DNA from: Phaeospirillum tilakii
GTDB lineage: Bacteria > Pseudomonadota > Alphaproteobacteria > Rhodospirillales > Magnetospirillaceae
NCBI RefSeq assembly: GCF_042683125.1
Contig: NZ_JBHUIY010000010.1
Coordinates: forward strand, 42,236 to 106,235
Length of the DNA: 64,000 nt
Reading direction: 5' to 3'
Part shown: positions 51,388-59,343 of the stretch, one piece after another
Layout: every line of letters starts with the position of its first letter
How positions within the stretch are numbered: the first letter of the stretch is position 1
Made by a program: the position numbers and the translations under genes
The notes under the pieces: model-generated
What the model was told of the DNA's origin: nothing
Database searches by the model: none
The model's input: the letters and a program-made list of their open reading frames with translations, nothing else

Positions 51388-51869
51388 GACAAGCGCCAGA
51401 AAACAAGCGGGTGATGGCCGGACTGGCGGCGCTGGCCGCGCTCGGCCTGACGGCGGGCTGCCAGAGCGCGGCCGACCACGCCGCCGACGTGCGCAAGGCC
51501 CAGGCGGCGGGCGACCGCCTCACCGTCGGCACCGTCCAGCGCGAGATCCGCGTCGGCATGAGCGGCGCCGACGTGGTCGGGGTGCTGGGCGCCCCCAACA
51601 TGGTCACCACCGACGAGAAGCGGCGCGAGACCTGGGTCTATGACCGCATCGCCACCGAGACCGCCTATTCCGGCAGCTCGGGCGGGGTCAACGCCCTGTT
51701 CCTCGGCGGCGGGCTGGTCGGGGCGGCGCTGCTGGGCGGCGCCGGCGGCGCCGGGGTGCAGGGCTCGGCCGGGGCGTCGAGCACCAGCCAGCGCACCCTG
51801 ACCATCATCATCAAATATGACGAGGCGGGGCTGGTGCGCGATTTCGCCTACCGCTCCAGCAGCTTCTGA
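51384..51869 (+). CDS. SmpA/BamE-like lipoprotein
   Basis: 161 residues; ATG 51384 follows AAGGGAG and overlaps the preceding stop. Lipobox LGLTAGC, Cys26. VGTVQREIRVGMSGADVVGVLGAPNMVTTDEKRRETWVYDR is the pattern of the SmpA/OmlA (BamE-type) fold, followed by a Gly-rich hydrophobic segment (LFLGGGLVGAALLGGAGGAG) and a beta strand end (TLTIIIKYDEAGLVRDFAYR). It sits in the middle of the lipoprotein cluster. Probably an envelope-assembly accessory rather than the canonical BamE. Confidence 0.82.
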   Translation: MRQAPENKRVMAGLAALAALGLTAGCQSAADHAADVRKAQAAGDRLTVGTVQREIRVGMSGADVVGVLGAPNMVTTDEKRRETWVYDRIATETAYSGSSGGVNALFLGGGLVGAALLGGAGGAGVQGSAGASSTSQRTLTIIIKYDEAGLVRDFAYRSSSF

Positions 51870-51883
51870 GCGTGGGGCGGGGG

Positions 51884-52432
51884 ATGGCGCGGCTGCGCCC
51901 GCTGGCGGCGCTGGCGCTGCTGGCGCTGGCCGGCTGCCAGACCGACGTCGAACGCCAGACCGCCGCGCTGACGCTCGGCCAGGACAATCTGGCCCAGCGC
52001 CAGATGCAGAGCCGCCGCTTCGACACCAAGGACGAGGCGGCGGTGCTGTCGGCCACGGCGGCGGTGTTGCAGGATCTCGGCTTCGGCATCGACGAGGTCG
52101 CCGCCGGTTCCGGGCTGGTGGTCGGCTCGAAGGACCGCGACGCGATCGAAAGCCAGGAAATGGCCGGGCAGATGTTCCTTGCCGCCCTGGTCGCTGCGGC
52201 CGGCGGCAAGGCCGATCCGCAGTTCGACCGCCTCCAGAAGATCCGGGTCTCGATCGTCACCCGCCCCAGCGCCGACCGCGCCGCCACCCTGGTCCGCGTC
52301 ACCTTCCAGCGGGTGGTGTGGAACAACAAGGGGCAGGTGTCGCGGGTCGAAACCATCGATGATCCGGTGATCCACCAGAAATTCTTCGACAAACTGTCCC
52401 AGGCGGTGTTCCTGGAGGCCCACCAATTATGA
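51884..52432 (+). CDS. Lipoprotein, paralogue 3 of the cluster
   Basis: 182 residues from ATG 51884 after GGGGCGGGGG; GTG 51872 would add four residues. Lipobox LLALAGC, Cys18. Cluster motif RQMQSRRFDTKDEAAVLSATAAVLQDLGFGIDEVAAGSGLVVGSKDRD, hydrophobic insert (MFLAALVAAAGG) and VIHQKFFDKLSQAVFLEAHQL end, so it is closest to paralogue 1. Overlaps the next start by ATGA. Confidence 0.82.
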   Translation: MARLRPLAALALLALAGCQTDVERQTAALTLGQDNLAQRQMQSRRFDTKDEAAVLSATAAVLQDLGFGIDEVAAGSGLVVGSKDRDAIESQEMAGQMFLAALVAAAGGKADPQFDRLQKIRVSIVTRPSADRAATLVRVTFQRVVWNNKGQVSRVETIDDPVIHQKFFDKLSQAVFLEAHQL

Positions 52433-52854
52433 CCCGGATCGCCGCCGCCGCCCTGCTGCTGCCGTGCCTCGCCGCTCTGGCCGCCTGCCAGACCGATTCC
52501 CGCCAGCAGGTGCTGCTGACCGACCGCAGCCAGGTCGAACTGCGCGCGGTCCAGACCCGCGCCTTCGATACCGCCGACAAGGCGCTGACCCTGCGCAACG
52601 TCATCGCCACCCTCCAGGATCTCGGCTTCGTCATCGACAAGGTCGATGAAACCCTCGGCATGGTCAGCGCCACCAAACTGTCCGGCTACGCCCTGCGGAT
52701 GAGCGTCAGCATCCGCCCGCGCGGCCCCAGCCAGATCGCCGTCCGCGCCAGCGCCCAGTACAACCTCGCCGCCGTGTCCGATCCCGCCCCCTATCAGCAA
52801 TTCTTCGCCGCCCTCGAAAAGGCGATGTTCCTCACCGCCAATCAGGTGGACTAA
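52429..52854 (+). CDS. Lipoprotein, paralogue 4 of the cluster
   Basis: 141 residues, the shortest member. Lipobox AALAAC, Cys20. LRAVQTRAFDTADKALTLRNVIATLQDLGFVIDKVDETLGMVSATK matches paralogue 2 best, with PYQQFFAALEKAMFLTANQVD at the end. The pairs 1/3 and 2/4 suggest duplication of a two-gene unit around the SmpA-like gene. Confidence 0.82.
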   Translation: MTRIAAAALLLPCLAALAACQTDSRQQVLLTDRSQVELRAVQTRAFDTADKALTLRNVIATLQDLGFVIDKVDETLGMVSATKLSGYALRMSVSIRPRGPSQIAVRASAQYNLAAVSDPAPYQQFFAALEKAMFLTANQVD

Positions 52855-52881
52855 GCCGGCAGGCGTGATACCGTGATGTTG

Positions 52882-52995
52882 CGCGGGCTCCCGCCCGCGG
52901 GCCCGGCCGGGGCGATGCCCCGGACCCCCTTTTTTTCTTCGACAAAACAAGACTCTGCCGTCATGCGCGGACTTGATCCGCGCCTCCAGCGCGGG
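52882..52995. repeat. Intergenic palindromic repeats, family C followed by family E
   Basis: GCGGGCTCCCGCCCGC, CCGGGGCGATGCCCCGG and CCCCCTTTTTTTCTTC form a terminator-like unit after the lipoprotein operon. It is followed at 52959-52993 by TCATGCGCGGACTTGATCCG, a repeat also present at 58387-58415. Confidence 0.75.
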
Positions 52996-53007
52996 GCGTC
53001 CGCCAGC

Positions 53008-53463
53008 TTACGGTCCGCGTTTGCGTCGGGCGGTGTCCTGCTCCAGTGCCGCCACCACCCGGCCGAGCTGATCGAGGAAGGTGGCGCGTTCATCCTCGTG
53101 GAGGTCGGCCAGGGCCAAAGCGTTGACCGCCTCGGTTGCCTGCCGCACCGCGTCGAGTTTGTCCCGCGCCGCCGGGGTCAGCGACACCAGCGAACTGCGC
53201 CGGTCGGCCGGATCGGGGCTGCGCGCGATCAGGCCATCCCGCTCCATCCGGTTCAGCGTCGCCGCCATCGTCGGCTGCTCGACCGCCGCCGCCGCCGCCA
53301 GCGCCTTTTGCGACAGCGCCGCCCCCTCCGCCAGCGCGAACAGCACCGGCAGGTGGGCGGTGGCCAGACCATGTGGCTTCAGCCGCTGCTCGATCGCCAG
53401 CGCGAACAGGCGCGCCGCCCAGTTGGTCATGTAGCCGGCGGAGCGGAGTCGATCCAGGGACAT
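53008..53463 (-). CDS. MarR-family transcriptional regulator
   Basis: 151 residues from ATG 53463; a TTG at 53481 is less likely. Winged helix: ALSQKALAAAAAVEQPTMAATLNRMERDGLIARSPDPADRRSSLVSLTP, with the D-x-R-S wing. Flanking helices for dimerisation. It is divergent from a membrane protein/cytochrome c' operon; two short palindromes in the 70-base gap fit autoregulation and control of that operon. The ligand is unknown. Confidence 0.9.
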   Translation of the reverse strand: MSLDRLRSAGYMTNWAARLFALAIEQRLKPHGLATAHLPVLFALAEGAALSQKALAAAAAVEQPTMAATLNRMERDGLIARSPDPADRRSSLVSLTPAARDKLDAVRQATEAVNALALADLHEDERATFLDQLGRVVAALEQDTARRKRGP

Positions 53464-53465
53464 GT

Positions 53466-53509
53466 ATAGCTTGCTATCCAAATGGTCGGGGTGATAGATA
53501 GCATCCTAT
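53466..53509. promoter_or_regulatory. Two palindromes in the MarR divergent promoter region
   Basis: ATAGC-TT-GCTAT at 53466-53477 and ATAG-CATC-CTAT at 53498-53509 share ATAG half-sites 32 bases (about three helical turns) apart between the divergent genes. They are likely operators of the MarR protein. Based on symmetry and position only. Confidence 0.55.
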
Positions 53510-53533
53510 GTAACATTCCCGAGGTGAGATGTC

Positions 53534-53980
53534 ATGTCCTCTCGTTCTCTGCCGCGCCGCCTGCACCCGATTGCCGGGGGGCTGGCGCTGGGGCTGATCG
53601 CCCTGTTCCTGACCGCGACCGTGCTGGTCGAGCTGGCCGGCGACGCCCCCGCCATCGCCACGGTCAAGAGCGCGATCCTGTGGGCGATTCCGCTGCTGGT
53701 GGTGGCGATGGCCACCGCCGGGGCAACCGGGCGGGCCCTGGCCCGGCCCAACCCCGCCGCCAGTGCCGCCAAGCTGGCCCGGATGAAGCTGATCGGGGCC
53801 AACGGCCTGCTGGTGCTGATCCCGGCGGCGTGGTTCCTCGCCGGCAAGGCCCAGGCCGGCCAATTCGACACCGCCTTCGCCTTGGTCCAGACGCTCGAAC
53901 TGGCCACCGGCGGGATCAATCTGCTGCTGCTGTCCCGCAATCTGCGCGCGGGCCTGATCCGGTCGGAGTCCCGGGCATGA
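53534..53980 (+). CDS. Small integral membrane protein linked to cytochrome c'
   Basis: 148 residues with four hydrophobic helices (about 13-35, 45-65, 85-105, 118-138; first reads GGLALGLIALFLTATVLVEL). No cofactor ligand pattern is clear. It overlaps the cytochrome gene by ATGA and is divergent from the MarR gene. It could anchor or partner the cytochrome in electron transfer. Family not recognised. Confidence 0.75.
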   Translation: MSSRSLPRRLHPIAGGLALGLIALFLTATVLVELAGDAPAIATVKSAILWAIPLLVVAMATAGATGRALARPNPAASAAKLARMKLIGANGLLVLIPAAWFLAGKAQAGQFDTAFALVQTLELATGGINLLLLSRNLRAGLIRSESRA

Positions 53981-54420
53981 GGGCCGCCGCCGCGCTGCTG
54001 CCGCTGCTGTTGCTGCTGGTGGCCGGGCCGGGGCGGGCAGGGGAGGCGCCGGACGATCCGATCGCCGCCCGCATCGCCGGGTTCAAGGCGGTCAAGGCGG
54101 CGGTGGGGCGGATCGACGATGCCCTCGATGCCGGCGCCCTGCCGGCGGCGGCGGAAGAGGCCGGCCGGATCGCCACCTTCGCCGCCATCGTGCCGACGCT
54201 GTTCCCGCCCGGCAGCGAGCAGGGCGGCGATACCAGCGCCAGCGCCGCCTTGTGGCGTGATTTCGCCGGCTTCACCGCCCGGGCCGAGGAATTGCGCCAC
54301 CTTGCCGCCGATCTGGCCACTGCCGCCACGGCCGGCGACCGCGCCACCGCCACCGCCCGGTTGCGGGATCTGCGCGGCACCTGCCGGGGCTGCCACCGCC
54401 GCTACCAGGACCTGTGGTGA
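53977..54420 (+). CDS. Class II c-type cytochrome (cytochrome c'-like)
   Basis: 147 residues. Signal peptide RAAAALLPLLLLLVAG..GRA, a four-helix-bundle-like mature part and a single haem motif CRGCH only ten residues from the C-terminus, the position typical of cytochrome c' and c-556. This fold binds NO/CO or transfers electrons in the periplasm. Coupled to the membrane protein gene by overlap. Possibly induced by the MarR regulator's signal. Confidence 0.87.
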   Translation: MRAAAALLPLLLLLVAGPGRAGEAPDDPIAARIAGFKAVKAAVGRIDDALDAGALPAAAEEAGRIATFAAIVPTLFPPGSEQGGDTSASAALWRDFAGFTARAEELRHLAADLATAATAGDRATATARLRDLRGTCRGCHRRYQDLW

Positions 54421-54423
54421 CTT

Positions 54424-54482
54424 GGGTTCGCAGGGCCTTGTGGCCCTGCGCGGAGAGCGCCGAGAGGCGGAGCCTTTCGGCC
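54424..54482. repeat. Intergenic palindromic repeat, family B (inverted copy)
   Basis: GGGTTCGCAGGGCCTTGTGG, then CGCGGAGAGCGCCGAGAGGC and GGAGCCTTTCGG; the reverse complement matches 36890-36950 and 58299-58362. Likely terminator of the cytochrome operon. Confidence 0.7.
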
Positions 54483-54514
54483 TGACCGCCTTGGGCGGTC
54501 AGATCGCGCTTGAA

Positions 54515-54536
54515 ACATACCGACCGGTCGGTATGT
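54515..54536. promoter_or_regulatory. TetR operator, perfect 22-bp palindrome
   Basis: ACATACCGACC-GGTCGGTATGT lies 11 bases before the tetR start. ACATACC/GGTATGT half-sites with this spacing are typical of AcrR/TetR-type efflux regulators. It supports autoregulation together with the RND pump. Confidence 0.85.
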
Positions 54537-54547
54537 AATATCACCCG

Positions 54548-55123
54548 ATGAGCCGTGCCCACACCCGCCCCAAACAGCCCGACCTGCTGCGACGGCAGTT
54601 GCTCGACTGCGCGTTGCGGCTGGTGACCGAACAGGGGCTGGGCGCGGTGACGGTGCAGGCGGTGGCCGAGGCCGCCGGGGTGACCAAGGGCGGCCTGTTC
54701 CACCATTTCCCGTCGAAGCGGGCGCTGATCGAGGCGGTGTTCACCGAACTGCTCGATCTGTTCGAGGCCGGGATCGAGGCCGAGATGGCCCGCGATCCCG
54801 AGCCGCGCGGCCGCTTCACCCGGGCCTATGTCGTCGCCACCTTCGCCGATCACGGCCTTGGCCTCGGCAATCCGGTGTTCGCCAAGACGCTGTCGCTGTT
54901 CGACGATCCCGCTCTGGTTCAAACCTGGTCGGACTGGCTGGGCGAGCGCACCCGCCGCCATGCCGCCACCGATGGCGGCGACTGGTTCGAGACCATCCGC
55001 CTCGCCGCCGACGGCGCCTGGATCGCCCGGGTCTGCCGGGTCGAGGGCGTCGCCGCCGATCCGGCCACGCTGTGTCGCCATCTGCTCGCCCTGACCCGGG
55101 TCGCCGATCCCGCCGGGACCTGA
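54548..55123 (+). CDS. TetR/AcrR-family repressor of the RND pump
   Basis: 191 residues. HTH at about 15-60: LLDCALRLVTEQGLGAVTVQAVAEAAGVTKGGLFHHFPSKRAL, then a ligand-binding helical domain with a TetR_C-type end (WFETIRLAADGAWIARVCR). It lies immediately behind a perfect operator and 48 bases upstream of an RND pump gene on the same strand, so it probably represses both. The ligand would be a pump substrate. Confidence 0.92.
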   Translation: MSRAHTRPKQPDLLRRQLLDCALRLVTEQGLGAVTVQAVAEAAGVTKGGLFHHFPSKRALIEAVFTELLDLFEAGIEAEMARDPEPRGRFTRAYVVATFADHGLGLGNPVFAKTLSLFDDPALVQTWSDWLGERTRRHAATDGGDWFETIRLAADGAWIARVCRVEGVAADPATLCRHLLALTRVADPAGT

Positions 55124-55171
55124 CCCGCCGTTCCAGTTTCCCCGTCCGCACCCGCCTGTTCCGGAGGCCAG

Positions 55172-58100
55172 ATGTCCCGCTTCTTCATCGATCGCCCGGT
55201 GTTCGCCTGGGTTCTGGCGCTGGTGGTGATGCTGGCCGGGGTGCTGGCGATCATCGGCCTGCCGGTCGAGCAATATCCCCGCATCGCCCCGCCCGGGGTC
55301 CAGGTCGCCGCGATCTATCCCGGGGCCTCGGCCCAGACCGTCGCCGACACCGTGACCCAGGTGATCGAGCAGAAGATGAAGGGGATCGACAATCTCCGCT
55401 ACATGGCCTCGACCAGCGATTCGGCCGGCAACGCCACCATCAAGCTGACCTTCGAGCCCGAGGCCGACCCCGACATCGCCCAGGTCCAGGTCCAGAACAA
55501 GCTTCAGCTCGCCTTGCCGCTGCTGCCGCAGGCGGTGCAGGCCCAGGGGGTCAGCGTCACCAAATCCTCGGACAATTTCCTGCTGGTGGCCGGGCTGGTC
55601 TCGACCGACGGGGCGCTGTCCGACGCCGAGCTGTCCGATTACATGGTGTCGCGCCTGCAGGACGAGATCGCCCGCGTCCCCGGCGTCGGCGACGTCCAGG
55701 TGTTCGGCGCCCAGCACGCGATGCGGGTCTGGCTCGACCCCGACCGGATGATCAGCCACCGCGTCACCGTGTCGGACATCACCAGCGCGATCCAGACCCA
55801 GAACGCCGAGGTCTCGGCCGGCCGGGTCGGCCGCCCGCCGGCGGTGGCGGGGCAGATGCTCAGCATCACCCTGCTGGCGCAAAGCCGGTTGCAGACCCCG
55901 GCCCAGTTCGGCGCGATTCTGCTCAAGGTCAACACCGACGGCTCGCAGGTGCGGCTGCGCGACGTCGCCCGGATCGAGATCGGCTCGGAAAGCTACGATT
56001 ACGTCAGCCGCTTCAACGGCAAGCCGGCGGTCGGCCTCGCCATCAAGGCCAGCACCGGCGCCAACGCGCTGAAGACCGCCGACGCGGTGCGGGCCCGCTT
56101 CGCCGATCTGGCCCCGTTCCTGCCCCACGGTGTCGAGGTGATCTATCCCTACGACACCACCCCGTTCGTCCGCATCTCGATCCGCGAGGTGATCCAGACC
56201 CTGGTCGAGGCGATCGTGCTGGTGGTGCTGGTGATGCTGCTGTTTTTGCAGAACTGGCGCGCCACCCTGATCCCGGCGATCGCGGTGCCGGTGGTGCTGC
56301 TCGGCACCTTCGGCATCCTGTCGCTGTGCGGCTTCACCATCAACACCCTGACGATGTTCGCGATGGTGCTGGCGATCGGCCTGCTGGTCGATGACGCCAT
56401 CGTGGTGGTCGAGAATGTCGAGCGGCTGATGCGCGAGGAGGGGCTGCCGCCCAAGGAAGCCACCCGCAAATCGATGGACCAGATCACCGGCGCCCTGATC
56501 GGCATCGCCCTGGTGCTGTCGGCGGTGTTCGTGCCGATGGCGTTCTTTTCCGGCTCGACCGGAGCGATCTACCGCCAGTTCTCGCTGACCCTGGTGTCGG
56601 CGATGGCGCTGTCGGTGCTGGTGGCGCTGATCCTGACCCCGCCCTTGTGCGCCACCCTGCTGAAGCCGGCGGCGCCGGGGCACGCGCATGGCGGGCGCGG
56701 CTTCGGCTGGTTCAATCGCGGCTTCGACCGGGGGCGCGACGCCGCCTGCCGGGGGGTCGAAGGCGTGCTGCGGCGGCCGCGCCGTTTCCTCGGGCTGTAC
56801 GGGCTGCTGGTGGCGGCGCTGGTGCCGCTGTTCGTGCTGCTGCCGACCGCCTTCCTGCCCGACGAGGACCAGGGCATCCTGATGGTGGCGGTGTCCGGCC
56901 CGGCCGGCTCCAGCCAGCAGCGCACCATCGACAGCCTGCACGCGGTCGAGCGGGCGTTGCTGGAGGGCGAGAAGGACAGCGTCGAGAGCGTGTTCTCGGT
57001 CGCCGGCTACAGCGTCGCCGGCAGCGGCGACAATTCCGGCTTCGCCTTCGTCGAACTGAAGCCGTGGGAGCAGCGCACCCGCCCCGACCAGTCGGCCGAG
57101 GCGATCGCCAACCGGCTGATGGGGCGGATGGCGGCGCTGAAGGACGCCCAGGTGTTCGCCTTCACCCCGCCGGCGGTGATCGAACTCGGCAATGCCGGCG
57201 GCTTCGATTTCCACCTCCAGGACCGGGGCGGGCTGGGCCACGAGGCGCTGATGGCGGCGCGCGACACCCTGCTGGCGGCGGCGGCCAGCGATCCCGGGCT
57301 GGTGGCGGTGCGGCCCAACGGGCTGGAGGACACCCCGCAGATCCAGCTCGACATCGACCAGGAGAAGGCGGCGGCGCTCGGCCTGTCGCTGGCCGAGGTC
57401 AACAACACCCTGACCTCGGCCTGGGGTTCGGCCTACGTCAATGATTTCATCGACCAGGGCCGGGTCAAGAAAGTCTATCTCCAGGCCGACGCCCCGTTCC
57501 GGATGCAGGTCGAGGATCTCGGACGCTGGCAGGTGCGCAACGCCACCGGCGAGATGGTGTCGTTCGCCACCTTCTCGCGGCCGCGCTGGAGCTACGGCTC
57601 GCCGCAGATCGAACGCTACAACGGGATGGAATCGCGCGAGATCATGGGCGCTCCGGCCCCCGGGCTCAGCTCGGGGCAGGCGATGGCGGCGATCGAGCGG
57701 ATCGCCGCCACCCTGCCGGGCGGGATCGGCCTGACCTGGACCGGGCTTTCCTACGAGGAACGCCTCGCCGGCTCGCAGGCGCCGGCCTTGTTCGCCCTGT
57801 CGATCCTGGTGGTGTTCCTCTGCCTCGCCGCGCTCTATGAAAGCTGGTCGATCCCGTTCGCGGTGATCCTGGCGGTGCCGCTCGGGATCCTCGGCGCGGT
57901 GACGGCGGTGACGCTGGCCGGGCTCGCCAACGACGTCTATTTCCAGGTCGGGCTGCTGACCACCATCGGCCTGTCGGCCAAGAACGCCATCCTGATCGTC
58001 GAATTCGCCAAGGCGATGCACGAGGAGGATGGGATGAGCAAGGTCGAGGCGGCCTTGACCGCCGCCCGCCAGCGCCTGCGCCCGATCCTGATGACCTCGA

Positions 58101-58264
58101 TGGCCTTCCTGCTCGGCGTCGCCCCGCTGGCCTTGGCCAACGGAGCGGGGTCGGGAGCCCAGAACGCGATCGGCTTCGGCGTGCTCGGCGGCATGGCCAG
58201 CGCCACCCTGTTCACCCTGGTGTTCGTGCCGCTGTTCTTCGTCGTCGTGCCCCGGCGGCGCTGA
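55172..58264 (+). CDS. RND efflux pump, HAE1 (AcrB/MexB) type
   Basis: 1030 residues, normal length. Inner-membrane proton-driven drug exporter. N-terminal MSRFFIDRPVFAWVLALVVMLAG, GLPVEQYPRIAPP, twelve predicted helices, and LAIGLLVDDAIVVVENVER with the proton-relay Asp pair (VDDAI) in TM4; the second RND half has GLSAKNAILIVEFAK with the relay Lys. FLPDEDQG starts the second periplasmic half. No periplasmic adaptor (AcrA) or outer-membrane channel gene is adjacent, which is unusual, so partners are encoded elsewhere. Short C-terminus after VPRRR. Confidence 0.95.
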   Translation: MSRFFIDRPVFAWVLALVVMLAGVLAIIGLPVEQYPRIAPPGVQVAAIYPGASAQTVADTVTQVIEQKMKGIDNLRYMASTSDSAGNATIKLTFEPEADPDIAQVQVQNKLQLALPLLPQAVQAQGVSVTKSSDNFLLVAGLVSTDGALSDAELSDYMVSRLQDEIARVPGVGDVQVFGAQHAMRVWLDPDRMISHRVTVSDITSAIQTQNAEVSAGRVGRPPAVAGQMLSITLLAQSRLQTPAQFGAILLKVNTDGSQVRLRDVARIEIGSESYDYVSRFNGKPAVGLAIKASTGANALKTADAVRARFADLAPFLPHGVEVIYPYDTTPFVRISIREVIQTLVEAIVLVVLVMLLFLQNWRATLIPAIAVPVVLLGTFGILSLCGFTINTLTMFAMVLAIGLLVDDAIVVVENVERLMREEGLPPKEATRKSMDQITGALIGIALVLSAVFVPMAFFSGSTGAIYRQFSLTLVSAMALSVLVALILTPPLCATLLKPAAPGHAHGGRGFGWFNRGFDRGRDAACRGVEGVLRRPRRFLGLYGLLVAALVPLFVLLPTAFLPDEDQGILMVAVSGPAGSSQQRTIDSLHAVERALLEGEKDSVESVFSVAGYSVAGSGDNSGFAFVELKPWEQRTRPDQSAEAIANRLMGRMAALKDAQVFAFTPPAVIELGNAGGFDFHLQDRGGLGHEALMAARDTLLAAAASDPGLVAVRPNGLEDTPQIQLDIDQEKAAALGLSLAEVNNTLTSAWGSAYVNDFIDQGRVKKVYLQADAPFRMQVEDLGRWQVRNATGEMVSFATFSRPRWSYGSPQIERYNGMESREIMGAPAPGLSSGQAMAAIERIAATLPGGIGLTWTGLSYEERLAGSQAPALFALSILVVFLCLAALYESWSIPFAVILAVPLGILGAVTAVTLAGLANDVYFQVGLLTTIGLSAKNAILIVEFAKAMHEEDGMSKVEAALTAARQRLRPILMTSMAFLLGVAPLALANGAGSGAQNAIGFGVLGGMASATLFTLVFVPLFFVVVPRRR

Positions 58265-58298
58265 CGCCTGCGTGTGTCATCGGCGCTGACCGCGCCGG

Positions 58299-58482
58299 GC
58301 CGAAAGGCTCCGCCTCTCGGCGCTCTCCGCGAAGGGCCAAAGGCCCTTCGAACCCAAGGTTCATCCCGGATGAGCGGGGATGTTCCGTCATGCGCGGACT
58401 TGATCCGCGCATCCATCGGAGCCGTTTGGTGCCTTGCCCTGAGCTCACACGTGGATGGCCGGGGCAAGCCCGGCCATGACCT
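58299..58482. repeat. Intergenic repeats: family B followed by family E
   Basis: 58299-58362 is the family-B unit (CCGAAAGGCTCCGCCTCTCG, GGGCCAAAGGCCC, TTCGAACCCA). At 58387-58415 TCATGCGCGGACTTGATCCG and at 58450-58481 GGATGGCCGGGGCAAGCCCG with its complement form the family-E repeat common in alphaproteobacteria. It lies between the convergent pump and rsmA genes. Confidence 0.75.
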
Positions 58483-58524
58483 CAAAAACCAAGGGGGCGG
58501 CAGCCCAATAGAGCAGGCGGTGGA

Positions 58525-59343
58525 TCAGGAATCGAGTGCGCAAGCGAGGGCGCAGAAGCCTTCGACCGGGACGGTTTCGGCCCGCTGGGTCGGGTCGAGC
58601 CCGGCGGCGGCGATCAGGGCCTCGGCATCGCCCAGCGGCTTCAGGCTGGAGCGCAGCATCTTGCGGCGCTGGCCGAAGGCGGCGGCGGTGACCCGTTCCA
58701 GCGTCTCGAACCGGGCCGGGGCCAGCGGCGTCGGGCGGGGGATGATTTCAACCACGGTCGAGGCCACCGCCGGCGGCGGGGTGAAGGCGCGGCGATCGAC
58801 CCCGAACAGCGGGCGCACAGTGCACAGCCACTGGGTGATGACCGACAGGCGGCCGTAGGCGGAATCGCCGGGCGGGGCGGCGAGGCGGTCCACCACTTCC
58901 TTCTGGAACATCAGCACCATCCGCTCGAAGGCGTCGGCGCGGCGCAGCCAGGCCAGCAGCAGCGCGGTCGAGATGTTGTAGGGCAGGTTGGCAACGATCC
59001 GGCGCGGCGCCTCGCCCAGGGTGGCGAGGTCGATGGTCAGGGCGTCGGCGGCGATGATCTCCAGCCGGCCGGGCCAGGCGGCGGCGATCTCCTGCTGGAT
59101 GGCGATGGCGCGGTCGTCGCGCTCGATCGCGATCAGCCGGGTGGCGCCGGCCTCCAGCAGGGCGCGGGTCAGCCCGCCCGGGCCGGGGCCGATCTCGATC
59201 ACCGTGCCGACGGAAAGGTCGCCGGCGGCGCGGGCGATCCGCCCGGTCAGGTTGAGGTCGAACAGGAAATGCTGCCCCAACGCCTTGCGGGCGTCGAGGC
59301 CGTGGCGCGCGATCACCTCGCGCAGCGGCGGCAAGTCAGGCAT
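58525..59343 (-). CDS. rsmA: 16S rRNA (adenine1518-N6/adenine1519-N6)-dimethyltransferase
   Basis: 272 residues. KsgA/Dim1 family, dimethylates A1518 and A1519 of 16S rRNA with SAM during 30S maturation. ALGQHFLFDLNLTGRI, SAM motif VIEIGPGPGGLTRALL, IAIERDDRAI, and catalytic VANLPYNISTALLLAWL. The start overlaps the pdxA stop by ATGA, the standard lptD-surA-pdxA-rsmA order. Confidence 0.96.
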   Translation of the reverse strand: MPDLPPLREVIARHGLDARKALGQHFLFDLNLTGRIARAAGDLSVGTVIEIGPGPGGLTRALLEAGATRLIAIERDDRAIAIQQEIAAAWPGRLEIIAADALTIDLATLGEAPRRIVANLPYNISTALLLAWLRRADAFERMVLMFQKEVVDRLAAPPGDSAYGRLSVITQWLCTVRPLFGVDRRAFTPPPAVASTVVEIIPRPTPLAPARFETLERVTAAAFGQRRKMLRSSLKPLGDAEALIAAAGLDPTQRAETVPVEGFCALACALDS

